Positions 1 to 6,864 of a DNA stretch of 64,000 bases are shown piece by piece. Within the stretch, counting starts at the first letter, position 1. Each line of letters starts with the position of its first letter. The notes below the pieces were generated by a model. That model searched no databases. It saw only the letters and a list, made by a program, of their open reading frames with translations, and was not told the DNA's origin. The stretch is from Methylobacterium sp. Leaf123 (GTDB taxonomy: Bacteria; Pseudomonadota; Alphaproteobacteria; Rhizobiales; Beijerinckiaceae), in assembly GCF_001423405.1 (NCBI RefSeq), contig NZ_LMNS01000039.1, positions 1-64,000 of the forward strand, in the 5' to 3' direction. The position numbers were made by a program, and so were the translations under genes.

Positions 1-171
1 GCACGGTTATGCTGCCGGCGAGTGGTCGGGGTCCACATGGCACGTCCAGATCAGGCTTCAGCACCCTTCTGGAATCACCGCCATCCCGGCCACTCAACCC
101 CGGCCAGACATTATCGGACGGGCTCTTAGCCCGGCCAGAGAACCAGCGGTAGAACTGCCGCTATCCGGCCC

Positions 172-212
172 CGCGCCTCGCGCCTCGCGCCTCGCGCCTC
201 GCGCCTCGCGCC
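172..212. repeat. Heptanucleotide tandem repeat (CGCGCCT)n
   Basis: Five exact head-to-tail copies of the 7-bp unit CGCGCCT run from 172 to 206, followed by a partial sixth copy. The repeat lies about 35 bp beyond the stop codon of the GntR-type regulator, in otherwise unremarkable DNA (positions 1-246 hold no gene I can support). A 7-bp unit cannot keep a reading frame, so it is most likely a slippage-prone noncoding microsatellite. Confidence 0.85.
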
Positions 213-246
213 GGGATTCAGGATCGGACGGCTTCGAAACAACCCG

Positions 247-918
247 TCACGCCGCGCTGTGATCCAGCGCCCGCAGGTTCGCCACCAACTCCGAAAACCC
301 GTCGCCCTGGATCAGCACGTGGCGGCGGAGCTGATCGGCCGCCGCGGCGCCGTCGCTGGCGAGGATCGCGGCGACGACCGCCTCGTGCTCGGCGAGCGAC
401 TGCGCCACCCGGTGGCGGGTGCGCAGTTGCAGCCGCCGGTAGGGCGAGAGGCGGCGGTGCAGCGCCAGCGACTGCCCGCACAGGAAGTCGTTGCGGCAAG
501 CGCGGTAGATCACCGTGTGGAAGACGTAGTTCTCGCCGTAATAGGCCTCCGGATCGCCCGCGGCGGCGGCCCGTGCGCAGGCGGCGAGCGCCCCCGTCAA
601 CTCCGCTTCGAGCTCCGGCGTGAGGCGGCGCGCGGCGAGCCGGCCGCAGGCGGCTTCCAGCTCAGCCATCGTCTCGAACATCTCAAGGAGATGGCCCGGC
701 TCGGGCGCGCTCACCACCATGCCGCGGCGCGGCTTGGTCTCGACGAGGCCGGTGGCGGCCAGTTGCAGCAGCGCCTCGCGGATCGGCGTGCGCGAGACGC
801 CGAAGCGCTCGGCGAGTTGCGTCTCGTCGAGGCGCGCGCCGAGGGCGAGGCGCCCCTCGACGATCTCGTCCTCGATCGTCTGCCGGAGGCGCTGGGTCTG
901 GTTCATCGGTCGAGTCAT
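247..918 (-). CDS. GntR family transcriptional regulator, FCD subfamily
   Basis: A 223-residue protein with a GntR winged helix-turn-helix at about residues 8-72 (recognition region around AERFGVSRTPIREAL, then the wing TKPRRGMVV), followed by an all-helical FCD ligand-binding domain at about 80-210. Length and layout fit the FadR/VanR group. The ATG at 918 is preceded by AGGA eight bases upstream, which favours it over the second Met at 906. The gene is divergent from the TRAP transporter operon, and two palindromes lie in the shared 163-bp gap, so it probably represses or induces the transporter in response to the transported organic acid and may control itself. The ligand is not evident from sequence. 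Confidence 0.9.
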   Translation of the reverse strand: MTRPMNQTQRLRQTIEDEIVEGRLALGARLDETQLAERFGVSRTPIREALLQLAATGLVETKPRRGMVVSAPEPGHLLEMFETMAELEAACGRLAARRLTPELEAELTGALAACARAAAAGDPEAYYGENYVFHTVIYRACRNDFLCGQSLALHRRLSPYRRLQLRTRHRVAQSLAEHEAVVAAILASDGAAAADQLRRHVLIQGDGFSELVANLRALDHSAA

Positions 919-961
919 CGGCGATTTCCTGCCGATCCATATTCACGGGCGTTGACAAAAT

Positions 962-985
962 ATGCAAGATGGCGCGATCTTGCAT
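962..985. promoter_or_regulatory. Candidate operator 1: 9-bp perfect inverted repeat
   Basis: ATGCAAGAT at 962-970 and ATCTTGCAT at 977-985 form a perfect 9-bp inverted repeat around a 6-bp spacer. It sits between the divergent gntR-type gene and the TRAP operon. Its right arm contains TTGCAT, a possible -35 hexamer 19 bp before TATATT (1005-1010), so binding here could block the transporter promoter. Operator function is inferred from position and symmetry. Confidence 0.55.
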
Positions 986-1008
986 TAAATGCTGCGCTGA
1001 AACGTATA

Positions 1009-1023
1009 TTGTGCGCTGCACAA
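1009..1023. promoter_or_regulatory. Candidate operator 2: TTGTGC-N3-GCACAA palindrome
   Basis: TTGTGC (1009-1014) and GCACAA (1018-1023) form a perfect palindrome that overlaps the end of the putative -10 element TATATT (1005-1010). FCD-type GntR proteins commonly bind short palindromes with TTGT/ACAA arms, so this is the better candidate for the site of the adjacent regulator. It is about 60 bp upstream of the first TRAP gene. Confidence 0.5.
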
Positions 1024-1081
1024 AAGTCCGCACGAACGGACGAGCAGAATTCCGCGAAAGCGGTATTGGGAAGGAAACGCC

Positions 1082-2104
1082 ATGACGCTGAACCGCCGCC
1101 ACCTTCTCGCGGCCGGGCTCGCTGCGCCCGCGCTGCTCAAGCTCGGAACCGGCCCGGCCCGGGCCGCCACGACCCTGAAGCTCTCGCATCAGTTCCCCGG
1201 CGGCTCGATCGACGAGGGCGACTTCCGCGATCGGATGTGCCGGAAGTTCGCGGCGGCCATCAAGGAGCGCTCGAAGGGCGGGATGGAGGTGCAGGTCTAT
1301 CCCGGCTCCTCACTGATGAAGACCAACGCTCAGTTCAGCGCCATGCGCAAAGGGGCGCTCGATCTCTCGCTCTACCCCTCGCCCTATGCGGGCGGCGAGG
1401 TGCCGGAGATGAATATCGGCCTGATGCCGGCCCTGGTCTCCTCCTATTCCCAGGCGCTCGCCTGGAAGGATGCGCCCGTCGGCCGCAAACTCACCGAGAT
1501 CCTGGATGCCAAGGGCATCGTGCTGGTGTCCTGGGTCTGGCAGGCCGGCGGCATCGCGAGCCGCGAGCGCCCGCTGCTGACGCCCGACGACGCCAAGGGC
1601 ATGAAGGTCCGCGGCGGCTCGCGCGAGATGGACCTGATGATGAAGCAGGCCGGCGCGGCCACGCTCTCGCTGCCGTCGAACGAATCCTACGCCGCGATGC
1701 AGACCGGCGCCTGCGACGCCGTGCTGACCTCCTCCACCAGCCTGATCTCGTTCCGCCTGGAAGAGATCTCGAAGGCCCTGACCTCGGGCCGCGAGCGCTC
1801 CTACTGGTTCATGCTGGAGCCGATCATGATGTCGAAGATCGTATTCTCCGGCCTGCCCAAGGACCAGCAGGATCTTATTATGGCCGTCGGCGCCGAGCTC
1901 GAGAGCTTCGGCCAAGAGGGCGCCAAGGCCGACGACACCCGCGTCGAGGAAGTGTTCGGCAAGGCCGGCGCCAAGGTGGTGCAGCTCGACGAGGTCAATC
2001 TCGGCAAGTGGCGCGACATCGCCCGCGACACCGCCTGGAAGGACTTCGCCAACAAGAACGCGAGCTGCGCCGAGTTGCTCAAGCTGGCGGAGAAGGTCGG
2101 ATGA
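1082..2104 (+). CDS. dctP: TRAP transporter solute-binding protein (DctP family)
   Basis: A 340-residue periplasmic binding protein of a tripartite ATP-independent (TRAP) transporter, which captures an organic acid and hands it to the DctQM membrane pair. Residues 1-28 form an export signal with a twin-arginine-like start (NRRHLL) and an Ala-rich core ending near ARA. The mature part has DctP features such as KLSHQFPGG near the N-terminus and the KGMKVRGGSREMD segment, where DctP proteins carry the ligand-contacting arginine. The start is backed by GGAAGGAA upstream. Its last bases overlap the next gene (ATGA). The symbol marks the family only; the substrate cannot be read from sequence. Expression is probably set by the divergent GntR-type regulator. 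Confidence 0.9.
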   Translation: MTLNRRHLLAAGLAAPALLKLGTGPARAATTLKLSHQFPGGSIDEGDFRDRMCRKFAAAIKERSKGGMEVQVYPGSSLMKTNAQFSAMRKGALDLSLYPSPYAGGEVPEMNIGLMPALVSSYSQALAWKDAPVGRKLTEILDAKGIVLVSWVWQAGGIASRERPLLTPDDAKGMKVRGGSREMDLMMKQAGAATLSLPSNESYAAMQTGACDAVLTSSTSLISFRLEEISKALTSGRERSYWFMLEPIMMSKIVFSGLPKDQQDLIMAVGAELESFGQEGAKADDTRVEEVFGKAGAKVVQLDEVNLGKWRDIARDTAWKDFANKNASCAELLKLAEKVG

Positions 2105-2826
2105 GCCACGCCTTCGACGCGGCCTCGGCCGCCTCCGAGACGAAACGCGCCGAGGAGCCGCGGATTCCGGGCCTGCTCGGCGTGATCGAGCGGACCACGC
2201 GCCGGCTCAACCACGTCATCCTGGTCTGCGGCGGGGTGGCGCTCGTCGCCGCCTGCCTCGTGCTCAGCTACTCCGTCCTGACCCGCTACGTCTTCCACGA
2301 GCCGACCGAGTGGCAGGACGAGACCGCCGTGTTCCTCATCGTCGGCGCGACCTTCCTGTCGGCGGCGGGCGTCCAGGCCAAGCGCGGCCATGTCGCCATT
2401 GAGGCGCTCACCGGCCTGCTGTCGCCGGGCGTGAACCGGGTGCGGCTGATCTTCGTCGACATCGTCAGCCTCGCCTTCGTGACCTTCTTCGCCTGGAAGA
2501 GCTGGAGCCTGTTCCATGAGGCCTGGGAAGACGGCCAGATCTCGCAATCGACCTGGGGGCCTCCGCTCTGGATTCCCTACCTGCTGATGGCTGCGGGCAT
2601 GAGCCTGCTCGCCGTCCAGTTCGTCCTGCAGATCACCGAGGCCGTCCTCTACGGCCCCCGCGCCGCCGGCTGGGCCAAGCCGAAGATCGGCATCGGGGCG
2701 GACGTCAACCGCGACATGCGCGACCGCCCGGATCTGACGCCCGAGGAGCCGGATCCCCTGGAGAGCACGATCACACCGACAGCGGCCCCGGTTCGGCCGA
2801 TCACGACGAGGGGAGGCAAGGCATGA
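2101..2826 (+). CDS. dctQ: TRAP transporter small permease (DctQ family)
   Basis: A 241-residue inner-membrane protein. A hydrophilic head of about 35 residues precedes four hydrophobic segments (roughly 38-60, 72-92, 115-135 and 158-180) and a polar Pro/Glu-rich tail of about 55 residues. FHEPTEWQDETAVFL between helices 1 and 2, and KRGHVAIEAL after helix 2, match the DctQ consensus in which Trp-Gln/Asn-Glu and Gly-His-Val-Ala are conserved. The reading frame is open far upstream, but the ATG at 2101 overlaps the dctP stop codon, giving translational coupling, and gives the family's usual length. The C-terminal tail is somewhat longer than typical. Confidence 0.9.
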   Translation: MSHAFDAASAASETKRAEEPRIPGLLGVIERTTRRLNHVILVCGGVALVAACLVLSYSVLTRYVFHEPTEWQDETAVFLIVGATFLSAAGVQAKRGHVAIEALTGLLSPGVNRVRLIFVDIVSLAFVTFFAWKSWSLFHEAWEDGQISQSTWGPPLWIPYLLMAAGMSLLAVQFVLQITEAVLYGPRAAGWAKPKIGIGADVNRDMRDRPDLTPEEPDPLESTITPTAAPVRPITTRGGKA

Positions 2827-4175
2827 GCACCGCCGCGATCGGCTTCCTCTATGCCGGGGCGACCCTGGGGGCGATGCTCTCGGGGATTCCCATCGCCTTC
2901 GCCCTCGGCTTCGTGGCCTTGGCCTTCATGTACGTGTTCATGCCCGCCGCCTCGCTCGATACGGTGGCGCAGAACGTCTACGAGGAGATGGCCTCGATCA
3001 CGCTGCTCTCGATCCCGCTCTTCATCCTGAAGGGCGCGGCGATCGGGCGGAGCAAGGCGGGCCAGGATCTCTACTCGGCGATGCATGCCTGGATGCACCG
3101 CATCCCCGGCGGCCTCGGCATCGCCAACGTGTTCGCCTGCGCCCTGTTCGCGGCGATGGCCGGCTCCTCGCCGGCCACCTGCTCGGCGATCGGCTCGGCG
3201 GGGATTCCGGAGATGCGCCGCCGTGGCTACTCGCCGGGCTTCGCCGCCGGGATCATCGCAGCGGGCGGCACGCTCGGCATCCTGCTGCCGCCCTCGATCA
3301 CCATGATCCTCTACGCGGTGGCCGCCGAGCAGTCGCTCGGGCGCCTGTTCCTGGCCGGCATCGGGCCGGGCTTCCTCCTCGTCGTGCTGTTCGCCAGCTG
3401 GTCGGTGTTCCGCTTCCGCTCCGAATTCGCGGCGGCCAAGCTCGCCTACGAGCGGACGGGCACGCAGCATCCGATCCTCAAGGAGGACAGCTACAGCATG
3501 CGCGAGCGCTTCTCGACGCTGCCGCGGGTGCTGCCCTTCGTGGTGCTGCTCACCGGCGTCATGGTCGCGCTCTACGGCGGCTACGCCACGCCCTCCGAGA
3601 CCGCCGGCCTCGGCGGCCTGCTGGCGCTGGCGCTGATCGCGGTGATCTACGGCGTGTGGCGCTTCCGCGATCTCGACCCGATCCTCACGGCGACGCTGCG
3701 GGAATCGACCATGCTGATGCTGATCATCGGCATGTCGCTCCTCTACGCCTACGTGATGAGCTACCTCCACATCAGCCAGGCGGCGGCCCAGGCCCTCGTC
3801 GCGATGCAGCTCTCGCCCTGGCTCCTGCTCGCGACCATCCTGGCGCTCGTCATCGCGCTCGGCTTCTTCCTGCCGCCGGTCTCGATCATCCTGATGACAG
3901 CGCCGATCATCCTGCCGCCGCTCAAGGATGCCGGGTTCGATCTCGTCTGGTTCGGCGTGGTGATGACGATCACCATGGAGATGGGGCTGATCCACCCGCC
4001 GGTGGGCCTGAACATCTTCGTCATCAAGAACATCGCCCCCGACATCCCGCTCAAGGACATCATCTGGGGCACCCTGCCCTTCGTGATCCTGATGGGTGTC
4101 GCGATCGTCCTGCTCTGCCTCGTGCCGGGCATCGCCCTCTGGCTGCCGGACCTGCTCCTGCCCACGACCCGGTAA
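2823..4175 (+). CDS. dctM: TRAP transporter large permease (DctM family)
   Basis: A 450-residue, very hydrophobic protein with about 12 membrane segments; this is the sodium-coupled transport subunit of the TRAP system. Diagnostic motifs are the AGSSPATCSAIGS stretch near residue 115, the following GTLGILLPPSI re-entrant segment, and the C-terminal-half counterpart with FLPPVSIILMTAPII and MGLIHPPVGLN. Length is typical (about 430 residues). It overlaps dctQ by ATGA and ends the operon, which is closed by a hairpin about 40 bp downstream. Confidence in the family is high; the substrate is unknown. Confidence 0.93.
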   Translation: MSTAAIGFLYAGATLGAMLSGIPIAFALGFVALAFMYVFMPAASLDTVAQNVYEEMASITLLSIPLFILKGAAIGRSKAGQDLYSAMHAWMHRIPGGLGIANVFACALFAAMAGSSPATCSAIGSAGIPEMRRRGYSPGFAAGIIAAGGTLGILLPPSITMILYAVAAEQSLGRLFLAGIGPGFLLVVLFASWSVFRFRSEFAAAKLAYERTGTQHPILKEDSYSMRERFSTLPRVLPFVVLLTGVMVALYGGYATPSETAGLGGLLALALIAVIYGVWRFRDLDPILTATLRESTMLMLIIGMSLLYAYVMSYLHISQAAAQALVAMQLSPWLLLATILALVIALGFFLPPVSIILMTAPIILPPLKDAGFDLVWFGVVMTITMEMGLIHPPVGLNIFVIKNIAPDIPLKDIIWGTLPFVILMGVAIVLLCLVPGIALWLPDLLLPTTR

Positions 4176-4216
4176 GACCCGCGCCCGCACGCGGAAAGAT
4201 GTTTTCGCGGAAGAAA

Positions 4217-4244
4217 AACCCTCCGTGCCCCGGCGCGGAGGGTT
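4217..4244. terminator. Rho-independent terminator after the TRAP operon
   Basis: AACCCTCCG (4217-4225) pairs perfectly with CGGAGGGTT (4236-4244), and GCC/GGC can extend the inner stem. The left side carries an A-rich run and the right side TTAATCGTTTCTT, so it could stop transcription in both directions. It follows the dctM stop codon by about 40 bp. Confidence 0.7.
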
Positions 4245-4342
4245 AATCGTTTCTTGGCGGCTTCAGTAAAACTCGCCTTAACTTTCCCGCGCGCAGGATC
4301 GCCGCCTCACAGCCGCTTCCGGCACCGGACGGGAGACGATCC

Positions 4343-4540
4343 GTGACGAAGCCCATCGCCGACACGAAGCCCGCTGAGGATGCCGCGGCTGCGCCGCCGC
4401 TGAGCCCGAGCGTGCGCCGCCATCTCGGCAAGAGCCTGCGCAACCACTACGCCGACAGCCTCACCGAGCCGGTCGGCGAGCGCCTCGAAGCGCTCATCGG
4501 CCGCCTGGACATGCCGCAGGATCGGGCGACGCGCGGCTGA
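4343..4540 (+). CDS. NepR-like anti-sigma factor (orphan)
   Basis: A 65-residue protein whose residues 22-58 (HLGKSLRNHYADSLTEPVGE followed by RLEALIGRLD) fit the NepR pattern of two short helices: a 'G..LR..Y' helix, the conserved 'EP(V/I)P/G..' turn and an 'L..L...L' helix. NepR proteins sequester EcfG-type sigma factors in the alphaproteobacterial general stress response and are released by phosphorylated PhyR. Normally nepR sits beside phyR and ecfG; here neither is nearby, so this would be an unlinked paralogue. The divergent N-terminal 20 residues are Ala/Pro-rich and probably disordered, as in known NepR proteins. A terminator lies on each side, so it is probably monocistronic. The family call rests on motif reading of a short protein. 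Confidence 0.65.
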   Translation: MTKPIADTKPAEDAAAAPPLSPSVRRHLGKSLRNHYADSLTEPVGERLEALIGRLDMPQDRATRG

Positions 4541-4570
4541 CGCCCCGAACACGGTCCCGCCAAGCCGAAA

Positions 4571-4599
4571 AACCCCGACCGCAACGGGCGACCGGGGTT
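4571..4599 (+). terminator. Terminator after the NepR-like gene
   Basis: AACCCCG (4571-4577) pairs with CGGGGTT (4593-4599) around a 15-base loop and is followed by CTTG. An AAAA run precedes it. It lies 31 bp beyond the stop codon at 4540. The short T-tract makes it a moderate candidate. Confidence 0.55.
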
Positions 4600-5232
4600 C
4601 TTGAACGCTGTGGTGCGGGTTTGCGCGGGAGCGCGGCGCTCAAAAGCGCCTCACGAAACGCCCGGTTGCCGACCGTGGGCCTTCGCTCAGGACGGCACGG
4701 CGGGTGTCGTCTCGGGAGGTCCTCAGTCGAGGGCGACGGCGACCAGGGAAAACAGGCCGGCCAGCAGCAGGTTGCAGGCGATGAGGGCGACGACCGTCAT
4801 GGATGGGGTTCGCGACTGAGAGAGAATGGGGCAGGCATCGAAGGCGGCGGAGGAAGCCGCCGCGCGAGAAACGTCTAGCGGGTGAAGCTTGACGGAGTGC
4901 TCATCCTGCCTGATTGCGGCGCCGAAGCGGCTCGGTTCGCCAAAACCGGTGCAGGAACATCACAGTTCTCGACCTGCGGCCAAATTGCACCGTCGCGGTT
5001 GAACCGGACCTGAACCGAAAGCACGTGGTGATCGCCGGAGCCGGCCTCCGATTCTCCCGGATCAATATCCCGAAAAGCGGGCGCTGCGCGGCCTGATCGG
5101 CTTCTGCCCTGCCCTCGACACCCCGGAGCGATGAAGGCCGACACGCTGTTTCGGGCACCGCTTCTCAATATTGCTAAGATTTCGTTAACCGATTAGGCTG
5201 GCGGCGTCCCGTTTTCGAGACAGGAGCCGGCC
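4600..5232. other. Gene-poor interval
   Basis: Apart from the tiny minus-strand frame at 4723-4800, I see no gene I can support here. Short open frames on both strands (for example 4914-5096 plus and 4875-5168 minus) lack ribosome-binding sites and have Arg/Pro-rich composition typical of chance frames in GC-rich DNA. A GGCGGC/GCCGCC hairpin lies near 4840-4862. The last 60 bp before 5233 are AT-rich for this window and probably hold the promoter of the next gene. Confidence 0.5.
4723..4800 (-). CDS. Possible 25-residue hydrophobic small protein
   Basis: Reading from ATG at 4800 to TGA at 4723, the frame encodes a 25-residue peptide beginning MTVVALIACNLLLAG and ending VAVALD. It is almost one continuous hydrophobic helix, as in single-span small membrane proteins, whereas most chance frames here are Arg/Pro-rich. 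There is no clear Shine-Dalgarno sequence, so the call is tentative. It lies alone in an otherwise empty interval. Confidence 0.35.
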   Translation of the reverse strand: MTVVALIACNLLLAGLFSLVAVALD

Positions 5233-5466
5233 ATGATCTCCCTGAACGAGACCTTCCTCACCGCGGCCGGCCTTTTCGGGCGCGGTGTATCTGCGGCATC
5301 GGCAGGCAACCCGGCAGACCCGCAGGACTTTCGGGATTTCGACGGGAGCGAGATCGCGCCGCATGGCGAGGACGGAACGCCGTCGCAGGACGACGCCGAG
5401 GCGGATGATCCCTTCTTTACCGCGGTTGCCGACGCCTTGCGCGAGGCGGGCTACCTGGATTCCTGA
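5233..5466 (+). CDS. Small acidic hypothetical protein
   Basis: A 77-residue protein of unknown function. The first 25 residues are mildly hydrophobic (MISLNETFLTAAGLFGRGVS), the middle is strongly acidic (Asp/Glu-rich, residues 30-60), and the end reads FFTAVADALREAGYLDS. The start is supported by ACAGGAG eight bases before the ATG and by an AT-rich upstream region with CGTTAACCGATTA. No family was recognised. It stands 66 bp before the cysteine synthase gene on the same strand. Confidence 0.6.
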   Translation: MISLNETFLTAAGLFGRGVSAASAGNPADPQDFRDFDGSEIAPHGEDGTPSQDDAEADDPFFTAVADALREAGYLDS

Positions 5467-5533
5467 AAATCGGTTGGTTAAGCCTGCCTGATCCGCCGCC
5501 CCGCGCGGGCGCTCAGGAAGGCCGCCGCACCGC

Positions 5534-6580
5534 ATGTCCGCATCCCCTGCCGTCTCGCCCGACGTGCTCGCCGCCATCGGCGGCACGCCCCTGATCCGGC
5601 TGCGCCGCGCCTCTGAGGAGACCGGCTGCACCATCCTCGGCAAGGCCGAATTCCTCAATCCCGGCCTCTCGGTGAAGGACCGGGCGGCGCTCTCGATCGT
5701 GCGGGATGCCGAGGCGCGCGGCCTGATCCGGCCCGGCGGCACCATCGTCGAGGGCACGGCGGGCAATACCGGGATCGGCTTGGCGCTGGTGGCCTCTGTC
5801 CGCGGCTACCGCACGGTGATCGTGATTCCGGAGACGCAATCGGCGGAGAAGAAGGAGACGCTGCGGCTCGCCGGCGCCCGGCTCGTCGAGGTGCCCGCCG
5901 TCCCCTTCGCCAACCCGAACAACTACGTCCACGCCGCCCGTCGCCTCGCCGAGCGGCTGGCGCAAACGGAAGAGGCCGGCGCCTTCTTTGCCGACCAGTT
6001 CGACAACACCGCCAACCGCCGCGCCCATATCGAGGCGACCGGCCCCGAGATTTTCGCGCAGACCGGCGGCGCGGTCGATGGCTTCGTCTGCGCGGCGGGC
6101 ACCGGCGGCACGCTCGCGGGCGTGGCCGAGGCGCTGCGGGCGGCCAAGCCCGGCGTCAAGATCGCCCTGTCCGATCCCGAGGGCTCGGCGCTGTACGCCT
6201 ATTACAGCACCGGCACGCTCAAGGCCGAAGGCTCCTCGATCACCGAGGGCATCGGCCAGGGCCGGGTGACGAAGAATCTCGAAGGCTTCACGCCCGATCA
6301 CGCGTTCCGGATTCCCGATGCGGAAGCGCTCGGCATCATCTTCGCCCTGATGCGCGAGGAGGGCCTGTCGCTGGGTGGGTCGTCGGGCATCAACGTGGCG
6401 GGCGCGATCCGACTCGCCCGCGAACTCGGGCCCGGCCACACCATCGTGACGATCCTCTGCGACGGGGCCGCGCGCTACGCCTCGAAACTGTTCAACCCCA
6501 CCTTCCTGAGCGAGCGCGGCCTGCCGATTCCCGCATGGCTTGCAGAGACCGGCGGCGCTTTACCGGATTGGCGGGCCTGA
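5534..6580 (+). CDS. cysK: Cysteine synthase A-like PLP enzyme
   Basis: A 348-residue fold-type II PLP enzyme, predicted to make cysteine from O-acetylserine and sulfide. Lys48 in NPGLSVKDR is the Schiff-base lysine. EGTAGNTGIGLALV matches the substrate-binding loop (TSGNTG in classic enzymes, here TAGNTG), and AAGTGGTLAG is the phosphate-binding loop. The C-terminal GLSLGGSSGINVAGA and DGAARYASKLFNP segments are typical of the cysteine synthase/cystathionine beta-synthase catalytic core. It is about 25 residues longer than E. coli CysK, mostly at the C-terminus. Substrate preference (O-acetylserine versus a related serine ester) cannot be settled by reading. Confidence 0.85.
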   Translation: MSASPAVSPDVLAAIGGTPLIRLRRASEETGCTILGKAEFLNPGLSVKDRAALSIVRDAEARGLIRPGGTIVEGTAGNTGIGLALVASVRGYRTVIVIPETQSAEKKETLRLAGARLVEVPAVPFANPNNYVHAARRLAERLAQTEEAGAFFADQFDNTANRRAHIEATGPEIFAQTGGAVDGFVCAAGTGGTLAGVAEALRAAKPGVKIALSDPEGSALYAYYSTGTLKAEGSSITEGIGQGRVTKNLEGFTPDHAFRIPDAEALGIIFALMREEGLSLGGSSGINVAGAIRLARELGPGHTIVTILCDGAARYASKLFNPTFLSERGLPIPAWLAETGGALPDWRA

Positions 6581-6692
6581 GGCCCGAGACCCTCCGGATA
6601 AGTCCCGAGCCGGCTGAACGAAATCGCCGGCAGAAGCGTTGCTGTTGGCGCTCAGGCAAAGGGGTCTGGGCGGACCAACGAGGCTTCCGCCG

Positions 6693-6848
6693 ATGACCAT
6701 CACCACCATTCTCCTGATCCTGCTGATCCTGTTGCTGTTCGGCGGCGGCAACTTCTACGGCGGCGGTCGTTTCCGCGGACCCGGATTCGGCCTCGGCGGC
6801 CTCCTGATCATCATCCTGATCGTGCTGCTGGTGACCCACCGGATCTAA
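6693..6848 (+). CDS. DUF3309-like small membrane protein
   Basis: A 51-residue protein with a hydrophobic helix at residues 3-17 (TITTILLILLILLLF), a Gly/Arg/Phe-rich loop (GGGNFYGGGRFRGPGFG), and a second hydrophobic helix to the end. This layout resembles the DUF3309 family of tiny two-helix proteins common in Rhizobiales. The frame is open for 18 codons upstream, but the ATG at 6693 starts exactly at the first helix. No function is known. It is convergent with the next gene. Confidence 0.7.
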   Translation: MTITTILLILLILLLFGGGNFYGGGRFRGPGFGLGGLLIIILIVLLVTHRI

Positions 6849-6864
6849 GGTCCGGCCCCACGCC

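Noticed and set aside
259-2100. Extension of the DctQ reading frame far upstream through the GntR and DctP genes
   Set aside because: The frame is open by chance; the ATG at 2101 overlaps the dctP stop and gives the normal DctQ length.
2649-4190. A 513-codon minus-strand frame opposite the TRAP permease
   Set aside because: Low-complexity His/Asp/Arg/Gln composition; the plus strand has a clear DctM protein.
4914-5096. A 60-codon plus-strand frame in the gene-poor interval
   Set aside because: No ribosome-binding site, no hydrophobic or domain pattern, and overlaps an equally open minus-strand frame.
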